The position numbers were made by a program, and so were the translations under genes. This document shows, in pieces, positions 8,167-16,780 of a stretch of 52,077 nt of DNA. Source of the stretch: CAZTVF01 sp964616985 (GTDB taxonomy: Bacteria > Planctomycetota > Phycisphaerae > SM23-33); NCBI GenBank assembly GCA_964616985.1, contig CAZTVF010000026.1, positions 1 to 52,077 of the forward strand. Direction: 5' to 3'. The stretch's first letter is position 1. Every line of letters begins with the position of its first letter. The notes beneath the pieces are model-generated. The model ran no database searches and was not told the DNA's origin. It saw only the letters and a program-made list of their open reading frames with translations.

Positions 8167-9549
8167 ATGAAGGTCTACATCGAAACTCTCGGCTGCCAGA
8201 TGAACCGGCTCGACAGCGAGCTGATGGGCGGCCTGCTGCGCGCCGCCGGGCACGAACTGGCCGCCAAGCGGGCAGGCGCCGACGTCATCCTCTACAACAC
8301 CTGCTCCGTCCGCCAGCATGCCGAGGACAAGGTCTATTCGCGCCTCGGCGCCGACGGCCAGCGCAAGGCCGCGGGCAAGCGCCTCATCGTCGGCGTCCTG
8401 GGCTGCATGGCCCAGGCCCAGGGCCAGACCCTGCGCCAGAAGTACCCGCAGGTCGACTTCGTCTGCGGGCCGGGGCAGCTGGGCAAGCTGCCGGCGCTGA
8501 TCGCCGAGGCGGCCGGCGGGTGCGCCGCCGATGCCCTGGACCCCGCCCGCAGCGAGGCCCCCGACGAGGCCGCCAACGCCGAGATGGACGCCGTCGATCT
8601 GTCGCGCGATCCTTCGCTGGCGCCCTCACCCTCGCAGGCCTTCGTCCGCGTGATGCGAGGCTGCGACAAGTTCTGCAGCTATTGCATCGTCCCCTTCGTC
8701 CGCGGCCCCGAGCGCAGCCGCGACCCCCGGCACATCGTGCAGGAGGTCCGCCGCCTGGTCGATGCGGGCGTCAGCGAGGTCACGCTCCTGGGCCAGACCG
8801 TCAACAGCTACCACTGGCAGGAGGGCGGGTCGAGCGCGAGCTTTGCCGACCTGCTCGCCCTGGTCTCGCCCACGAGCGGCCTGCGGCGGCTGCGGTTCGT
8901 CACCAGCCACCCGCTGAGCTTCGGCAACGACGTGCTGGAGGCGATGCGCGACCTGCCCAACGTGTGCGGCTTCATCCACTGCCCCGCCCAGAGCGGGTCG
9001 GACGAGATGCTCCACCGCATGAACCGCAAGTACACCCGGGGCCAGTATGACGACCTGGTCGATCGCGCCCGCGCGATCGTGCCGGGCGTGGTGCTGGCGG
9101 GCGACTTCATCGTGGGCTTCCCCGGCGAGACCGACGCCGACCACGCCGCCTCGGCCGACCTCATCTGCCGCAGCGGCTACAAGACGTCGTTCATCTTCAA
9201 ATACAGCCCCCGGCCGGGGACGATGGCGGCCAAGCGATATGCCGACGACGTGAGCGACGCGGTGAAACGCGCGAGGAACAACGACCTGCTGGCTGTGCAG
9301 AACGAGGTGGGCCTGGCCCATCACCGCGCGTACGTCGGGCGGACGCTGGAGGTGCTGGTGGAAGGACCCTCGCCGCGCGCGCAGCGGGCCTCGGCGGCCG
9401 GCAGCGCGCTGGCCGGCCAACTCGTCGGGCGGACGCGCTGGGATCACATCGTGGTCTTCGACGGCCCGAAAACACTTGCAAACACCTATCGCGATGTGCA
9501 GATTACCGACGCGAATTCGCTGACGCTGTTCGGAAAAGTCATTCGATAG
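8167..9549 (+). CDS. miaB: tRNA-2-methylthio-N6-dimethylallyladenosine synthase MiaB
   Basis: Methylthiotransferase that adds the 2-methylthio group to i6A37 of tRNAs. From ATG 8167 it has 460 residues, the usual size. The N-terminal UPF0004 domain carries the three auxiliary-cluster cysteines (ETLGCQMNRLD Cys10, YNTCSVR Cys46, VLGCMAQ Cys80). The radical SAM motif is RGCDKFCSYCIVP (Cys166, Cys170, Cys173). HCPAQSGSDEMLHRMNRKYTR and DFIVGFPGET are typical of MiaB. The last ~70 residues are a TRAM-like RNA-binding domain. Start 8167 (MKVYIETLGCQMN) fits the family N-terminus better than the ATG at 8155. MtaB or RimO are the alternatives, but the CQMN and Met-Asn-Arg-Lys-Tyr-Thr wording favours MiaB. 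Confidence 0.93.
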   Translation: MKVYIETLGCQMNRLDSELMGGLLRAAGHELAAKRAGADVILYNTCSVRQHAEDKVYSRLGADGQRKAAGKRLIVGVLGCMAQAQGQTLRQKYPQVDFVCGPGQLGKLPALIAEAAGGCAADALDPARSEAPDEAANAEMDAVDLSRDPSLAPSPSQAFVRVMRGCDKFCSYCIVPFVRGPERSRDPRHIVQEVRRLVDAGVSEVTLLGQTVNSYHWQEGGSSASFADLLALVSPTSGLRRLRFVTSHPLSFGNDVLEAMRDLPNVCGFIHCPAQSGSDEMLHRMNRKYTRGQYDDLVDRARAIVPGVVLAGDFIVGFPGETDADHAASADLICRSGYKTSFIFKYSPRPGTMAAKRYADDVSDAVKRARNNDLLAVQNEVGLAHHRAYVGRTLEVLVEGPSPRAQRASAAGSALAGQLVGRTRWDHIVVFDGPKTLANTYRDVQITDANSLTLFGKVIR

Positions 9550-9761
9550 TCCACGGATTACACGGATTACACTGAGAAGAGCAGAAAGAATGGTCCACGA
9601 ATTGCACGAATTACACGAAGCCGAAAAGACGGAATATGGAGTCTGCAAGGCAGAGTAGTGCGACAGCAGGCCTTGTACCTGCTTCTTTTCGTGCAATTGG
9701 TGTAATTCGTGGACGATCTCTTTCGATTCTTCTTTCTGTGTAATCCGTGTAATCCGTGGAC
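9549..9761. repeat. Nested inverted repeat between miaB and the GH4 gene
   Basis: Outer arms GTCCACGGATTACACGGATT (from 9549) and AATCCGTGTAATCCGTGGAC (to 9761), extended inward by the TTCTTTCTGTG/CAGAAAGAA blocks. Inner arms GTCCACGAATTGCACGAATT (from 9593) and AATTGGTGTAATTCGTGGAC (to 9714). The whole 213 bp can fold into one long hairpin. Related sequence occurs at 12878-12972. Confidence 0.85.
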
Positions 9762-9795
9762 CCAATAAGCTGTGGAACAAAAAGGAGAGAAATAG

Positions 9796-11199
9796 ATGCC
9801 GAAGATCACTTTCATGGGCGCGGGCAGCACGGTGTTCGCCAAGAACGTGCTGGGCGATTGCATGCAGACCCCGTCGCTGCAGGACTCGCACATTGCGCTG
9901 TATGACATCGACCCCCAGCGGCTGGAGGACTGCCGCCTGGTGATGGAGAACCTCAACGCCAACACCAACGGCGGGCGGGCGAAGATCACCGCGCACCTGG
10001 GCACGCGCCAGCGGCGGGCGGCGTTGCAGGGCGCGAACTACGTCGTCAACGCCATCCAGGTCGGCGGGTACAAGCCCAGCACCGTGATCGACTTTGAGAT
10101 TCCCAAGAAGTACGGCCTGCGCCAGACGATCGCCGACACGCTGGGCATCGGCGGCATCTTCCGCGCGCTGCGGACCATCCCCATCGTGCTCGATTTCGCC
10201 CACGACATGGCGGCCATCTGCCCCGACGCGTGGTTCCGCAGCTACGTCAACCCCATGGCCATGGTGACGGCGGGGCTCCTGCGGGGGTCCAGCATCCGCG
10301 CCGTCGGGCTGTGCCATTCCGTGCAGGGCTGCGGCAACCACCTGGCGTGGATGATGGGCATGAAGCCCAAGAAGCTCAAGTGGACCTTCGGCGGCATCAA
10401 CCACCAGACGTGGATTCTCTCGATGACCGACGAGGGGCGCGACATCTACCCCGAGGTGCGCCGCCGCGCCGCCGAGGCCGTCGCCCGCATCCGCAAGGCC
10501 GGGCCCAAGAAGGTCATCGCCAAGGTCTGGGGCAAGCTGCAGTCCGAGGGCAAGGGCTGGTGGACGCAGGGCGACCACCTGATCGCCCACGACCTGGTGC
10601 GGCTGGAACTGATGCGCAACTTCGGCCACTACGTGACGGAGTCCAGCGAGCACAGCTCGGAGTACATGCCGTGGTTCATCAAGGCGACGCACCCCGAGCT
10701 GATCGAGGAGTTCAACATCCCGCTCGATGAATATCCCCGCCGCTGCATCTCGCAGATCGCCGGCTGGAAGAAGCAGCGGGAGGCGCTGATCAACGACGCG
10801 AAGCTCGCGCACAAGCGGACGCACGAGTACGGGTCGTACATCATGGACGCCATCGAGACCGACGTGCCGTTCCGCATCGGCGGCAACGTGATGAACACGG
10901 GCCTGGTGACCAACCTGCCGGCCAAGGCGTGCGTCGAGATCCCCTGCCTCGTGGACCGCAACGGCGTGCAGGGCTGCTACGTGGGCGACCTGCCCGAGCA
11001 GTGCGCCGCGATCAATCGCACCAACATCAACCCGCAGGTCCTCACCGTCGAGGCCGTGCTGACGGGTAAGAAGGACCTCGTGTACCAGGCGGCCATGCTC
11101 GACCCGCACACGGCGGCGGAGCTGACGCTGGACGAGATCCGCGACATGTGCGACGACCTGATCAAGGCCCACGGGAAGATGCTGCCGAAGCTGAAGTAG
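9796..11199 (+). CDS. GH4 family alpha-galactosidase/alpha-glucosidase
   Basis: A 467-residue NAD- and metal-dependent glycosidase of family GH4. The N-terminal Rossmann motif is ITFMGAGSTVFAKN, followed by ALYDIDPQRL for nucleotide binding. The metal-ligand motif is GLCHSVQG (Cys and His), with FGGINHQTW further on. These are the MelA/AglA-type sequences rather than those of 6-phospho-glycosidases, and the CHSV form is typical of alpha-galactosidases. GH4 enzymes use an oxidation-elimination mechanism. RBS AAGGAGAG lies 6-12 nt before ATG 9796. No transporter lies beside it, so the natural substrate is not indicated by context. Confidence 0.9.
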   Translation: MPKITFMGAGSTVFAKNVLGDCMQTPSLQDSHIALYDIDPQRLEDCRLVMENLNANTNGGRAKITAHLGTRQRRAALQGANYVVNAIQVGGYKPSTVIDFEIPKKYGLRQTIADTLGIGGIFRALRTIPIVLDFAHDMAAICPDAWFRSYVNPMAMVTAGLLRGSSIRAVGLCHSVQGCGNHLAWMMGMKPKKLKWTFGGINHQTWILSMTDEGRDIYPEVRRRAAEAVARIRKAGPKKVIAKVWGKLQSEGKGWWTQGDHLIAHDLVRLELMRNFGHYVTESSEHSSEYMPWFIKATHPELIEEFNIPLDEYPRRCISQIAGWKKQREALINDAKLAHKRTHEYGSYIMDAIETDVPFRIGGNVMNTGLVTNLPAKACVEIPCLVDRNGVQGCYVGDLPEQCAAINRTNINPQVLTVEAVLTGKKDLVYQAAMLDPHTAAELTLDEIRDMCDDLIKAHGKMLPKLK

Positions 11200-11337
11200 C
11201 CCGGTAACGCTGCCCGGGCGTGACGTTGGCCGCAGAGAACGCGGAGAACGCAGAGAGAAGAAAAGAAGACATAGAAGAACAAGACCATGAAGCATCGGCG
11301 GGCCGCCAGCATCACCGCCGTCGCAAGTGCTTATATA

Positions 11338-11363
11338 GCCCCCGGTCGTTCGCGACCGGGGGC
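11338..11363. repeat. Strong hairpin with TTCG loop
   Basis: GCCCCCGGTCG, TTCG, CGACCGGGGGC: a perfect 11-bp stem with a stable UUCG-type tetraloop. There is no T-run on either side, so it is not a classical Rho-independent terminator. Confidence 0.7.
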
Positions 11364-11467
11364 AACGTCTTGATACCGCCCCGAATCGAGCATGGCGCAG
11401 TGACGCAGGGTGAGCAGGTGCCCACCATCCGCGCTGGGACGATCACGTGGGGAATTGGAGCAAGCGC

Positions 11468-11496
11468 GGTGCCACCCCCAAACTCGTTTGGGGGTG
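11468..11496 (+). repeat. 29-bp palindromic element, copy 2 of 3
   Basis: Same element as 515-543 and 37158-37186, here on the plus strand, with CCCCCAAACTCGTTTGGGGG at the core. The rest of the 11200-11617 gap holds the TTCG hairpin at 11338 and no supported gene. Confidence 0.85.
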
Positions 11497-11617
11497 AGAC
11501 GGCGGCACCGAGCATGGCTTCGGCACCGCCGCCGCTTTCACCGATGCATTTGGCGGAGGCTGGGGTTAAAGGTGAATTGCCCGCGTGCCGCGTTTTCCTC
11601 ACGAACGGAAGGTCGTC

Positions 11618-12859
11618 ATGAAGTTCCCCGCTTTTGTGTTGTCCCTCGCCCTGCTCGTGCTGGCTGGTTGCCCCGGCGGGTTCGAATCGCCGCCCGTTCA
11701 GCCGCTGCTGACGGCGAACTTCGAACAGGATCCCAACGCCGCCGGCTGGCGGTACGTCCGCGGCCGCACGCCCAAGGAGTTTCAGCCGTGGCAGGCGGAC
11801 CCTGCCGACGCCAACCGCCATTGCATCGCCACCTACGCCGAGCCCAACGACGCGTGGACCTTCTGGGACGGCCCGGCCTTCGACGTCGAGCCCCTGCGCT
11901 TCTACCGCGTGTCGCTGCGCTACCGGGCCGAGGACCGCGCGTACGTCTCCGCCATCTTCCTCGACGCCAACGGCCGCCCGCTCGAAGCCGACAACTACAC
12001 CGGCCTCGACAAGGCCGAGACCTGGCGGCAGGGCGAGATGATCTTCATGGCCAAGTTCGGCGCGGTCAAGGCGAAGATCCGCCTGCGGCCGGAGCGTCCC
12101 TCCAGCGTGCTTCGCGTGTGCGAGCTGGCCGTGACGGCCTCCTCGCCGTCGGCGGCGTGCCAGTGGATCACGTCGGTTGGCCAGTCGATGCCGAAGTTTG
12201 ACTACGCCCCGCCGGCCGGCCGCCTCCAGCGGCTGCCGCTGACCGCCGAACGCCTTCGCACCGGGGGCAAGCTGCGCATCCTCATGCTCGGCGACAGCAT
12301 CATCAACGACACGGGCAACTCGCTTTACCCCGCCCTGCTGGCCGCCGACTGCCCCCGCACGCAGCTGGAGGTGATCACCTCCGTCCGCGGCGGCACGGGC
12401 TGCTCGTTCTACCAGGGCAAGGATCGCGTCGGCGTGCCCAACGTGCAGCGCTACGTGCTGGACTACCAGCCGGACCTGGTGATCATCGGCGGCATCAGCC
12501 ATGGCTTCGACGCCGAGGCCATCGGCGCGGTGATCTCGCAGATCCAGACCGGGTGCAAGGCCGAGATCCTCGTGACGACCGGTGCGGTGGCGGTCCGCAA
12601 GCACCAGGTCGACAGCTTCCTGGGCGACAACCCGCGCTGGCGCGAGAAACAGAAGCCCCGCGTGGACAACTTCCCCGTCCGCCTCCAGCAGATCTGCGAC
12701 GAGAAGGGGGCGGAATTCTGGGACACCCGCACCGACTGGGACAACTGCGTCGCCGCCATCGGCAAGGGCGACGACTGGCTCATGCGCGACGACACCCACG
12801 CCAACAGCCGCGGATGGTATGTGCTGGCGCGGATGTTTGAGAGCTATTTCAAGCCGTAG
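11618..12859 (+). CDS. Lipoprotein with SGNH/GDSL-type hydrolase domain
   Basis: A 413-residue predicted lipoprotein: signal peptide with lipobox LVLAGC (Cys18). Residues about 30-175 form a beta-rich module (AEPNDAWTFWDGPAFDVEPLRFYRVSLRYR) resembling carbohydrate-binding domains of secreted planctomycete proteins. Residues about 215-413 are an SGNH esterase domain: MLGDSIIND carries the GDS nucleophile block (about 224-226) and MRDDTHAN the Asp-x-x-His block (about 390). Likely a carbohydrate esterase or acetyl hydrolase on the cell envelope. Start ATG 11618 has GGAAGG upstream and gives the lipobox; the in-frame extension to 11585 lacks support. Confidence 0.8.
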   Translation: MKFPAFVLSLALLVLAGCPGGFESPPVQPLLTANFEQDPNAAGWRYVRGRTPKEFQPWQADPADANRHCIATYAEPNDAWTFWDGPAFDVEPLRFYRVSLRYRAEDRAYVSAIFLDANGRPLEADNYTGLDKAETWRQGEMIFMAKFGAVKAKIRLRPERPSSVLRVCELAVTASSPSAACQWITSVGQSMPKFDYAPPAGRLQRLPLTAERLRTGGKLRILMLGDSIINDTGNSLYPALLAADCPRTQLEVITSVRGGTGCSFYQGKDRVGVPNVQRYVLDYQPDLVIIGGISHGFDAEAIGAVISQIQTGCKAEILVTTGAVAVRKHQVDSFLGDNPRWREKQKPRVDNFPVRLQQICDEKGAEFWDTRTDWDNCVAAIGKGDDWLMRDDTHANSRGWYVLARMFESYFKP

Positions 12860-12877
12860 GCGATCCACAGGAGAGAG

Positions 12878-12972
12878 CGGGATTACATGGATTAACGGAT
12901 TGCACGGATAAATGCATGCCGTTCCTGACGCTTCACTTCTTCCGTGTAATCCTGCAATCCCGCTAATCCCGC
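12878..12972. repeat. Imperfect inverted repeat
   Basis: Left part GCGGGATTACATGGATTAAC, right part CCTGCAATCCCGCTAATCCC. These pair imperfectly and share the GGATTACACGGATTACA theme of 9549-9761. It occupies most of the gap between the SGNH lipoprotein and the dehydrogenase. Confidence 0.65.
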
Positions 12973-13020
12973 TTTCTTTCCTGCTCCAGCGTACGCCAGA
13001 ACTCGCGATAGAATGAGTGC

Positions 13021-14025
13021 ATGAAGGCCATGCTCCTGCACAACATCGCGCCGATCGAAACTTCGCCTCTGCGGCTGGAGGAGTTGCCCGACCCGCACCC
13101 GGGCGCGGGCGAGGTGCGCGTGCGGGTGAGTTGCTGCGCGATCTGCCGGACCGATCTGCACATCATTGAGGGCGATCTGCCGCGGCAGAAGCTGCCCATC
13201 ATCCCCGGCCACCAGGTCGTGGGCGTGGTGGATGAACTCGGCGCCGGCTGCAGCCGCCTCAAGCCCGGCGATCGCGTGGGCATCGCCTGGCTGCGGCACA
13301 CGTGCGGGCAATGCCGCTACTGCACCGTCGGCCGCGAGAACCTGTGCGAGAGCCAGCGTTTCACCGGCTACCACGCCGACGGCGGCTTCGCCCAGTACGC
13401 GGTGGTGGACGAGAACTTCGCGTACGTGCTGCCCGAGGGCTTCACCGACGTCGAGGCGGCGCCGCTGCTGTGCGCGGGCATCGTGGGCTACCGCGCCCTG
13501 GAGCGTGCCCACCTGCCGCCCGGCGGCAGCCTGGCCATCTACGGCTTTGGCTCCAGCGCCCACGTGATCATCCAGATCGCGCTGGCCCGCCGGTGCGAGG
13601 TGTACGTCGTGACGCGGGCCCCCGCCCACCGGCAGCTGGCGCTGAAGCTCGGCGCCGTCTGGGCCGGCGAGCGGGCGAGCGACCTGCCGGTGAAGGTGGA
13701 CAGCGCGATCCTGTTCGCCCCTGCCGGCGAGCTTGTGCCTGCCGCACTGGAGAAGCTCCAGAAGGGGGGCACGCTTTCCTTGGCCGGCATCTATATGACG
13801 CCCGTGCCGACCCTGGATTACCAGAAGCACCTGTTCTACGAGCGCGACGTGCATTCCGTCACCGCCAACACCCGCCAGGACGGCCGCGACCTTCTTTGCT
13901 GCGCCGCCGAGATCCCCATCCACGCCCACACCACCCCGTACGCCCTCGCCGACGCCAACCTCGCGCTGCAGGATCTCAAGGCCGACCGCCTCAGCGGCAC
14001 CGGCGTCCTGATCGTGCATCCGTAA
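13021..14025 (+). CDS. Zinc-dependent alcohol dehydrogenase family protein
   Basis: A 334-residue medium-chain dehydrogenase/reductase. The catalytic zinc Cys lies in CCAICRTDLH, with PGHQVVGVVDELG next; the structural zinc site is CGQCRYCTVGRENLC with four cysteines. The nucleotide-binding loop is IYGFGSSAHVIIQIA in place of the usual GxGxxG. The pattern matches the AdhA-like NAD(P)-dependent subgroup that accepts primary alcohols and aldehydes. The RBS is weak (GAATGAG directly upstream). It stands alone between two repeats. Confidence 0.88.
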   Translation: MKAMLLHNIAPIETSPLRLEELPDPHPGAGEVRVRVSCCAICRTDLHIIEGDLPRQKLPIIPGHQVVGVVDELGAGCSRLKPGDRVGIAWLRHTCGQCRYCTVGRENLCESQRFTGYHADGGFAQYAVVDENFAYVLPEGFTDVEAAPLLCAGIVGYRALERAHLPPGGSLAIYGFGSSAHVIIQIALARRCEVYVVTRAPAHRQLALKLGAVWAGERASDLPVKVDSAILFAPAGELVPAALEKLQKGGTLSLAGIYMTPVPTLDYQKHLFYERDVHSVTANTRQDGRDLLCCAAEIPIHAHTTPYALADANLALQDLKADRLSGTGVLIVHP

Positions 14026-14041
14026 GGGTCGCGATAGCAAT

Positions 14042-14057
14042 GTAGGGCATGCCCTAC
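14042..14057. repeat. 16-nt perfect palindrome
   Basis: GTAGGGCATGCCCTAC lies 15 bp after the dehydrogenase stop and 14 bp before the stop of the convergent kinase-like gene. It shares its core with the inverted repeat at 97-143 and may serve both converging transcripts. Confidence 0.6.
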
Positions 14058-14071
14058 GCGTGATCTGCCGT

Positions 14072-14911
14072 TCAATCGTCTTTGCGCCAGGTCTCTTTTT
14101 CCGGCTGGTTGTGGTCTTCGAGGCGGGCGGTGGGGCTGACGAGTTTGCCCTCTTCGTACTGCTTGCGGAGGAACCACCGGCGGACGGTGCGCCAATGCTT
14201 GGCCAGCTTGCGGTGCACGCCGTGCGCCCCGCCTCGCTTGCGCGACAGCGCGTCCTCGTCGGGCGTCAGCTCCTGGGGGCTCAGCCGCCGCTTGTGCTTG
14301 TAGAGGTGGTAGATGTCCTTGGCCGCGACGTAGGCGACCATCCGCCGCGCGATCTGCCGCAGCGGCCAGGGCAGGTCGTCGCGCCGGCGGATCGAGAGCT
14401 GGTAATCGACGAGGAAGGGCTCGCCGGCGGCGGTCACCAGGATGTTGGATCGCTTGTTGGCGTCGCAGTAGCCCACGCCGCGTGCGTGCACGTCATCGAA
14501 GATCCGGCGGAGCCGCTCGAAGAAGCCCGGCGGCGGGGCGTCGAGGTGGTCGAGCGGCCGCCCGTCGATGTACTCGATCGCGTAGGCGGCCTCGCCCAGG
14601 CAGCCCGCCCAGCGCGGCACGCCCGCGACACCCTCGAGGCAGGCGTAGATCGCCTGCTCGTGCCTCCGCATGAACACGCCCAGCCAGTCCATCGGCACGC
14701 CGCAGAACGGCTGCGTGCGGCCCAGCTTGACGACGATCTTCGCCAGCCCCGTCCCGGCCGTGCGCTCATACAGGCAGGTGGCCGCGAAGAAGTCGTGCTT
14801 GAACACCAGCACCAGCGCGTACTGACCGTCGCCCAGCGTGATCGACGCCGGCGGCGGGGCGGGCAAGGCGAACATCTGCGTGTTGGATTGTCGTTTGGAC
14901 ATAGGAAACAT
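14072..14911 (-). CDS. Protein-kinase-like fold protein (RIO/Kdo-kinase type)
   Basis: A 279-residue soluble protein with a reduced kinase fold. A candidate nucleotide-binding Lys lies in AKIVVKLGR; a catalytic-loop-like GVGYCDANKRSNILV carries Asp and Asn in the D-x4-N spacing; FLVDYQ is in the place of DFG. The C-terminal third is basic (KHKRRLSPQELTP, RTVRRWFLRKQY). This resembles lipopolysaccharide or RIO-like kinases more than classical Ser/Thr kinases. Start ATG 14911 or ATG 14902 (MSKRQ) are both possible; neither has a good Shine-Dalgarno. It lies 82 bp after pyrF on the same strand. The substrate is unknown. Confidence 0.75.
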   Translation of the reverse strand: MFPMSKRQSNTQMFALPAPPPASITLGDGQYALVLVFKHDFFAATCLYERTAGTGLAKIVVKLGRTQPFCGVPMDWLGVFMRRHEQAIYACLEGVAGVPRWAGCLGEAAYAIEYIDGRPLDHLDAPPPGFFERLRRIFDDVHARGVGYCDANKRSNILVTAAGEPFLVDYQLSIRRRDDLPWPLRQIARRMVAYVAAKDIYHLYKHKRRLSPQELTPDEDALSRKRGGAHGVHRKLAKHWRTVRRWFLRKQYEEGKLVSPTARLEDHNQPEKETWRKDD

Positions 14912-14993
14912 CAGCGGCGGCGGCTCGCCCGCCCGTTCTGGCCATGCGGGCCCGCATGCCGCCCGCCGCGAAAGTGACGCACGCCGCGACCGC

Positions 14994-15920
14994 TCAGCTC
15001 TTGCCGACGGCGGCGCGGATGTCGTCGACGAAGGCCTTGGTCGCCGCGACGACGGCCTTGCGCCAGTCGATGCCGGCGTACTGTTTGTCCTGGTGGGCGA
15101 AGATGACGGAGCGGCTGGCGTTGACGATCGCGCCCGTGCCGTCGGCCTTGAAGGAGGCCGCACAGTCCTTGGCCGACGCCCCCTGGGCGCCGTAGCCGGG
15201 CACCAGGAAGATCTGCTGGGGCATGAGCTGGCGGAGGCTGCGGGCCTCGTCGGGGTAGGTCGCGCCCACCACCGCGCCCACGCAGCTGTAGCCGCGTGTG
15301 CCCACGAGTCCTTCGGCGCCGCCCAGGCAGGCCACCATCGCGGCCACGTGCTCGAACAGCTTCTTGCCCGTAGCGTCGGCGATGTCCTGAAGCTCCTTGG
15401 CCGAGGGGTTGCTCGTCCGCACCAGCACGAAGATGCCGCGGGCCTCGTCGGCGGCCAGCTCGATGAACGGCGCGATGCCATCGGCCCCGAGGTAGCCGTT
15501 GACGGTGATGGCGTCGGCGATGTCGGTCGTCGGGCCATACGGTGAGGACAGGCCGCGGAGGTGGCCCTCGGCATACGCCTGGGCCGTCGAGCCGATGTCG
15601 TTGCGCTTCACGTCGCCGATCACCACCAGGTCGCGGTCGATCGCGAAGTCGATCACGTGGTGGTACAGGTCCACGCCTACCGAGCCGTACCGCTCGAAGT
15701 ACGCGGACTGGATCTTGATGGCCGGGACCCACGGTGCGACCAGGTCGATGATCTCGTAGCAGAAGTCGCCGATGGCCGTCGTGCGCTCGACCTCGTCGCT
15801 CACCTCCTGCTGGAACTCCGCCGGCAGGCGGTCGTACACCGGGTCGATCCCCACGCAGACCGGGGCGTTGCCCTTTTCCTCAATGGCCGCCAGCAGCTCG
15901 TCGGCGAAATTCGGTTCCAT
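14994..15920 (-). CDS. pyrF: Orotidine 5'-phosphate decarboxylase
   Basis: Catalyses decarboxylation of OMP to UMP, the last step of pyrimidine synthesis. From ATG 15920 it is 308 residues, the size of the longer (type 2, mycobacterial-like) PyrF. VCVGIDPVYDRLP opens the barrel, and the catalytic array Asp103-x-Lys105-x-x-Asp108 is in VIGDVKRNDIGS. The phosphate-binding end FLVPGYGAQGASAKD is also present. Start 15920 has AGGAAAGG upstream; the frame continuing to 15944 is not needed. It precedes the kinase-like gene. Confidence 0.93.
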   Translation of the reverse strand: MEPNFADELLAAIEEKGNAPVCVGIDPVYDRLPAEFQQEVSDEVERTTAIGDFCYEIIDLVAPWVPAIKIQSAYFERYGSVGVDLYHHVIDFAIDRDLVVIGDVKRNDIGSTAQAYAEGHLRGLSSPYGPTTDIADAITVNGYLGADGIAPFIELAADEARGIFVLVRTSNPSAKELQDIADATGKKLFEHVAAMVACLGGAEGLVGTRGYSCVGAVVGATYPDEARSLRQLMPQQIFLVPGYGAQGASAKDCAASFKADGTGAIVNASRSVIFAHQDKQYAGIDWRKAVVAATKAFVDDIRAAVGKS

Positions 15921-15985
15921 ATCGCACCTTTCCTTTCCGGGCAATCCTTATACAATGTTTCGGTCGTTGCGGAAAGAACAAGGTC

Positions 15986-16187
15986 ATGGGAAGAAGGTCG
16001 TAGGCAGTAGGGAAGAGCGGAGCGTGAGCGGGCGCTCGGCGACCGCTCGCTTTTCTGCGCTGTTCGGAACTGGACGTGGTTCTAACAGCGCTGAAAGGCG
16101 AGCGATTGCCAAGCGTCTGGTGGTGCGAAGCTCCGCCCCTACGACCTGCTGCCTACGACCTACGACCAAAGACCTAAGACGTACGAT
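15986..16187. repeat. Long inverted repeat with nested REPIN-like hairpin upstream of leuD
   Basis: Outer arms AAGGTCGTAGGCAGTAGG (15987-16004) and CCTACGACCTGCTGCCTACG near 16139-16163 (tandem repeats of CTACGACC follow). Nested within are CCGCTCGCTTTTCTGCGCTG (16043-) and AACAGCGCTGAAAGGCGAGC (16084-), the clearest REPIN-like pair in the window. A second element with the same outer arms lies at 16779-16941, on the other side of leuD. Confidence 0.8.
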
Positions 16188-16219
16188 CGTTCGACATTGA
16201 AGATGTAGAGGTACACAAC

Positions 16220-16780
16220 ATGGATCAGGTAATTCGCGGCAAGGCGTTCGTGGTGGGCGACAATATCGATACCGACCAGATCATCCCGGCGGAGTTCCTC
16301 AGCTACAACCCCGCCGACGCCAACGAACGCAAGTTCTTCGGCAAGCACGCCATGAGCGGCGTGCCCATCGAACAGTCCGGCCTGCCGGGCGGCAAGATCC
16401 CGTTCGTAGCCGAGGGCAAGTTCGCCAGCGATTACGGCATCATCATCGGCGGCCGAAACTTCGGCTGCGGCAGCTCGCGCGAGCACGCGCCGCTGGCCAT
16501 CGCCGAGGCCGGGTGCAAGGTCGTCATCGCCCAGAGCTACGCCCGCATCTTCTACCGCAACAGCATCAACGGCGGGTACCTCGTGCCGGTGGAGACCCCC
16601 GAACGCCTCGTCGACAAGATCGCCACGGGCAACATCATCGAGGTCAACATCCAGGCCGGAACGCTCAAGGACCTCACCGCCCTGCGCGAGTACAAGCTCA
16701 GCCCCCTCGGCGACGTGGCCGAGATCATCGCCGCCGGCGGCATCTTCGAATACGCGAAAAAGACGGGGATGTTGAAGTAG
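16220..16780 (+). CDS. leuD: 3-isopropylmalate dehydratase small subunit
   Basis: Small (swivel-domain) subunit of isopropylmalate isomerase in leucine biosynthesis, 186 residues. VVGDNIDTDQIIPAEFL at the N-terminus and FGCGSSREHAP are the family signatures, and the ARIFYRNSINGGYLVPVE segment follows. The length and IIPAEFL/YN wording fit the LeuD/HacB type shared with archaeal and delta-proteobacterial small subunits, so homoaconitase or citraconate hydratase small subunit is an alternative. The large subunit is not adjacent. The RBS is weak (GAGG at 16207). The gene is flanked on both sides by the same inverted repeat family. Confidence 0.92.
   Translation: MDQVIRGKAFVVGDNIDTDQIIPAEFLSYNPADANERKFFGKHAMSGVPIEQSGLPGGKIPFVAEGKFASDYGIIIGGRNFGCGSSREHAPLAIAEAGCKVVIAQSYARIFYRNSINGGYLVPVETPERLVDKIATGNIIEVNIQAGTLKDLTALREYKLSPLGDVAEIIAAGGIFEYAKKTGMLK

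Noticed and set aside
8626..11295. 889-codon open frame on the minus strand
   Set aside because: Lies antisense to miaB and the GH4 gene; its His/Val/Arg/Ala-rich sequence is typical of the shadow of GC-rich coding DNA and has no domain.
11338..11363. Terminator of the GH4 gene
   Set aside because: Stem is strong but there is no T-run on either strand and it lies 140 bp after the stop; reported as a hairpin only.
11677..11695. tRNA T-arm-like GGGTTCGAATC
   Set aside because: Lies within the lipoprotein gene; no cloverleaf around it.
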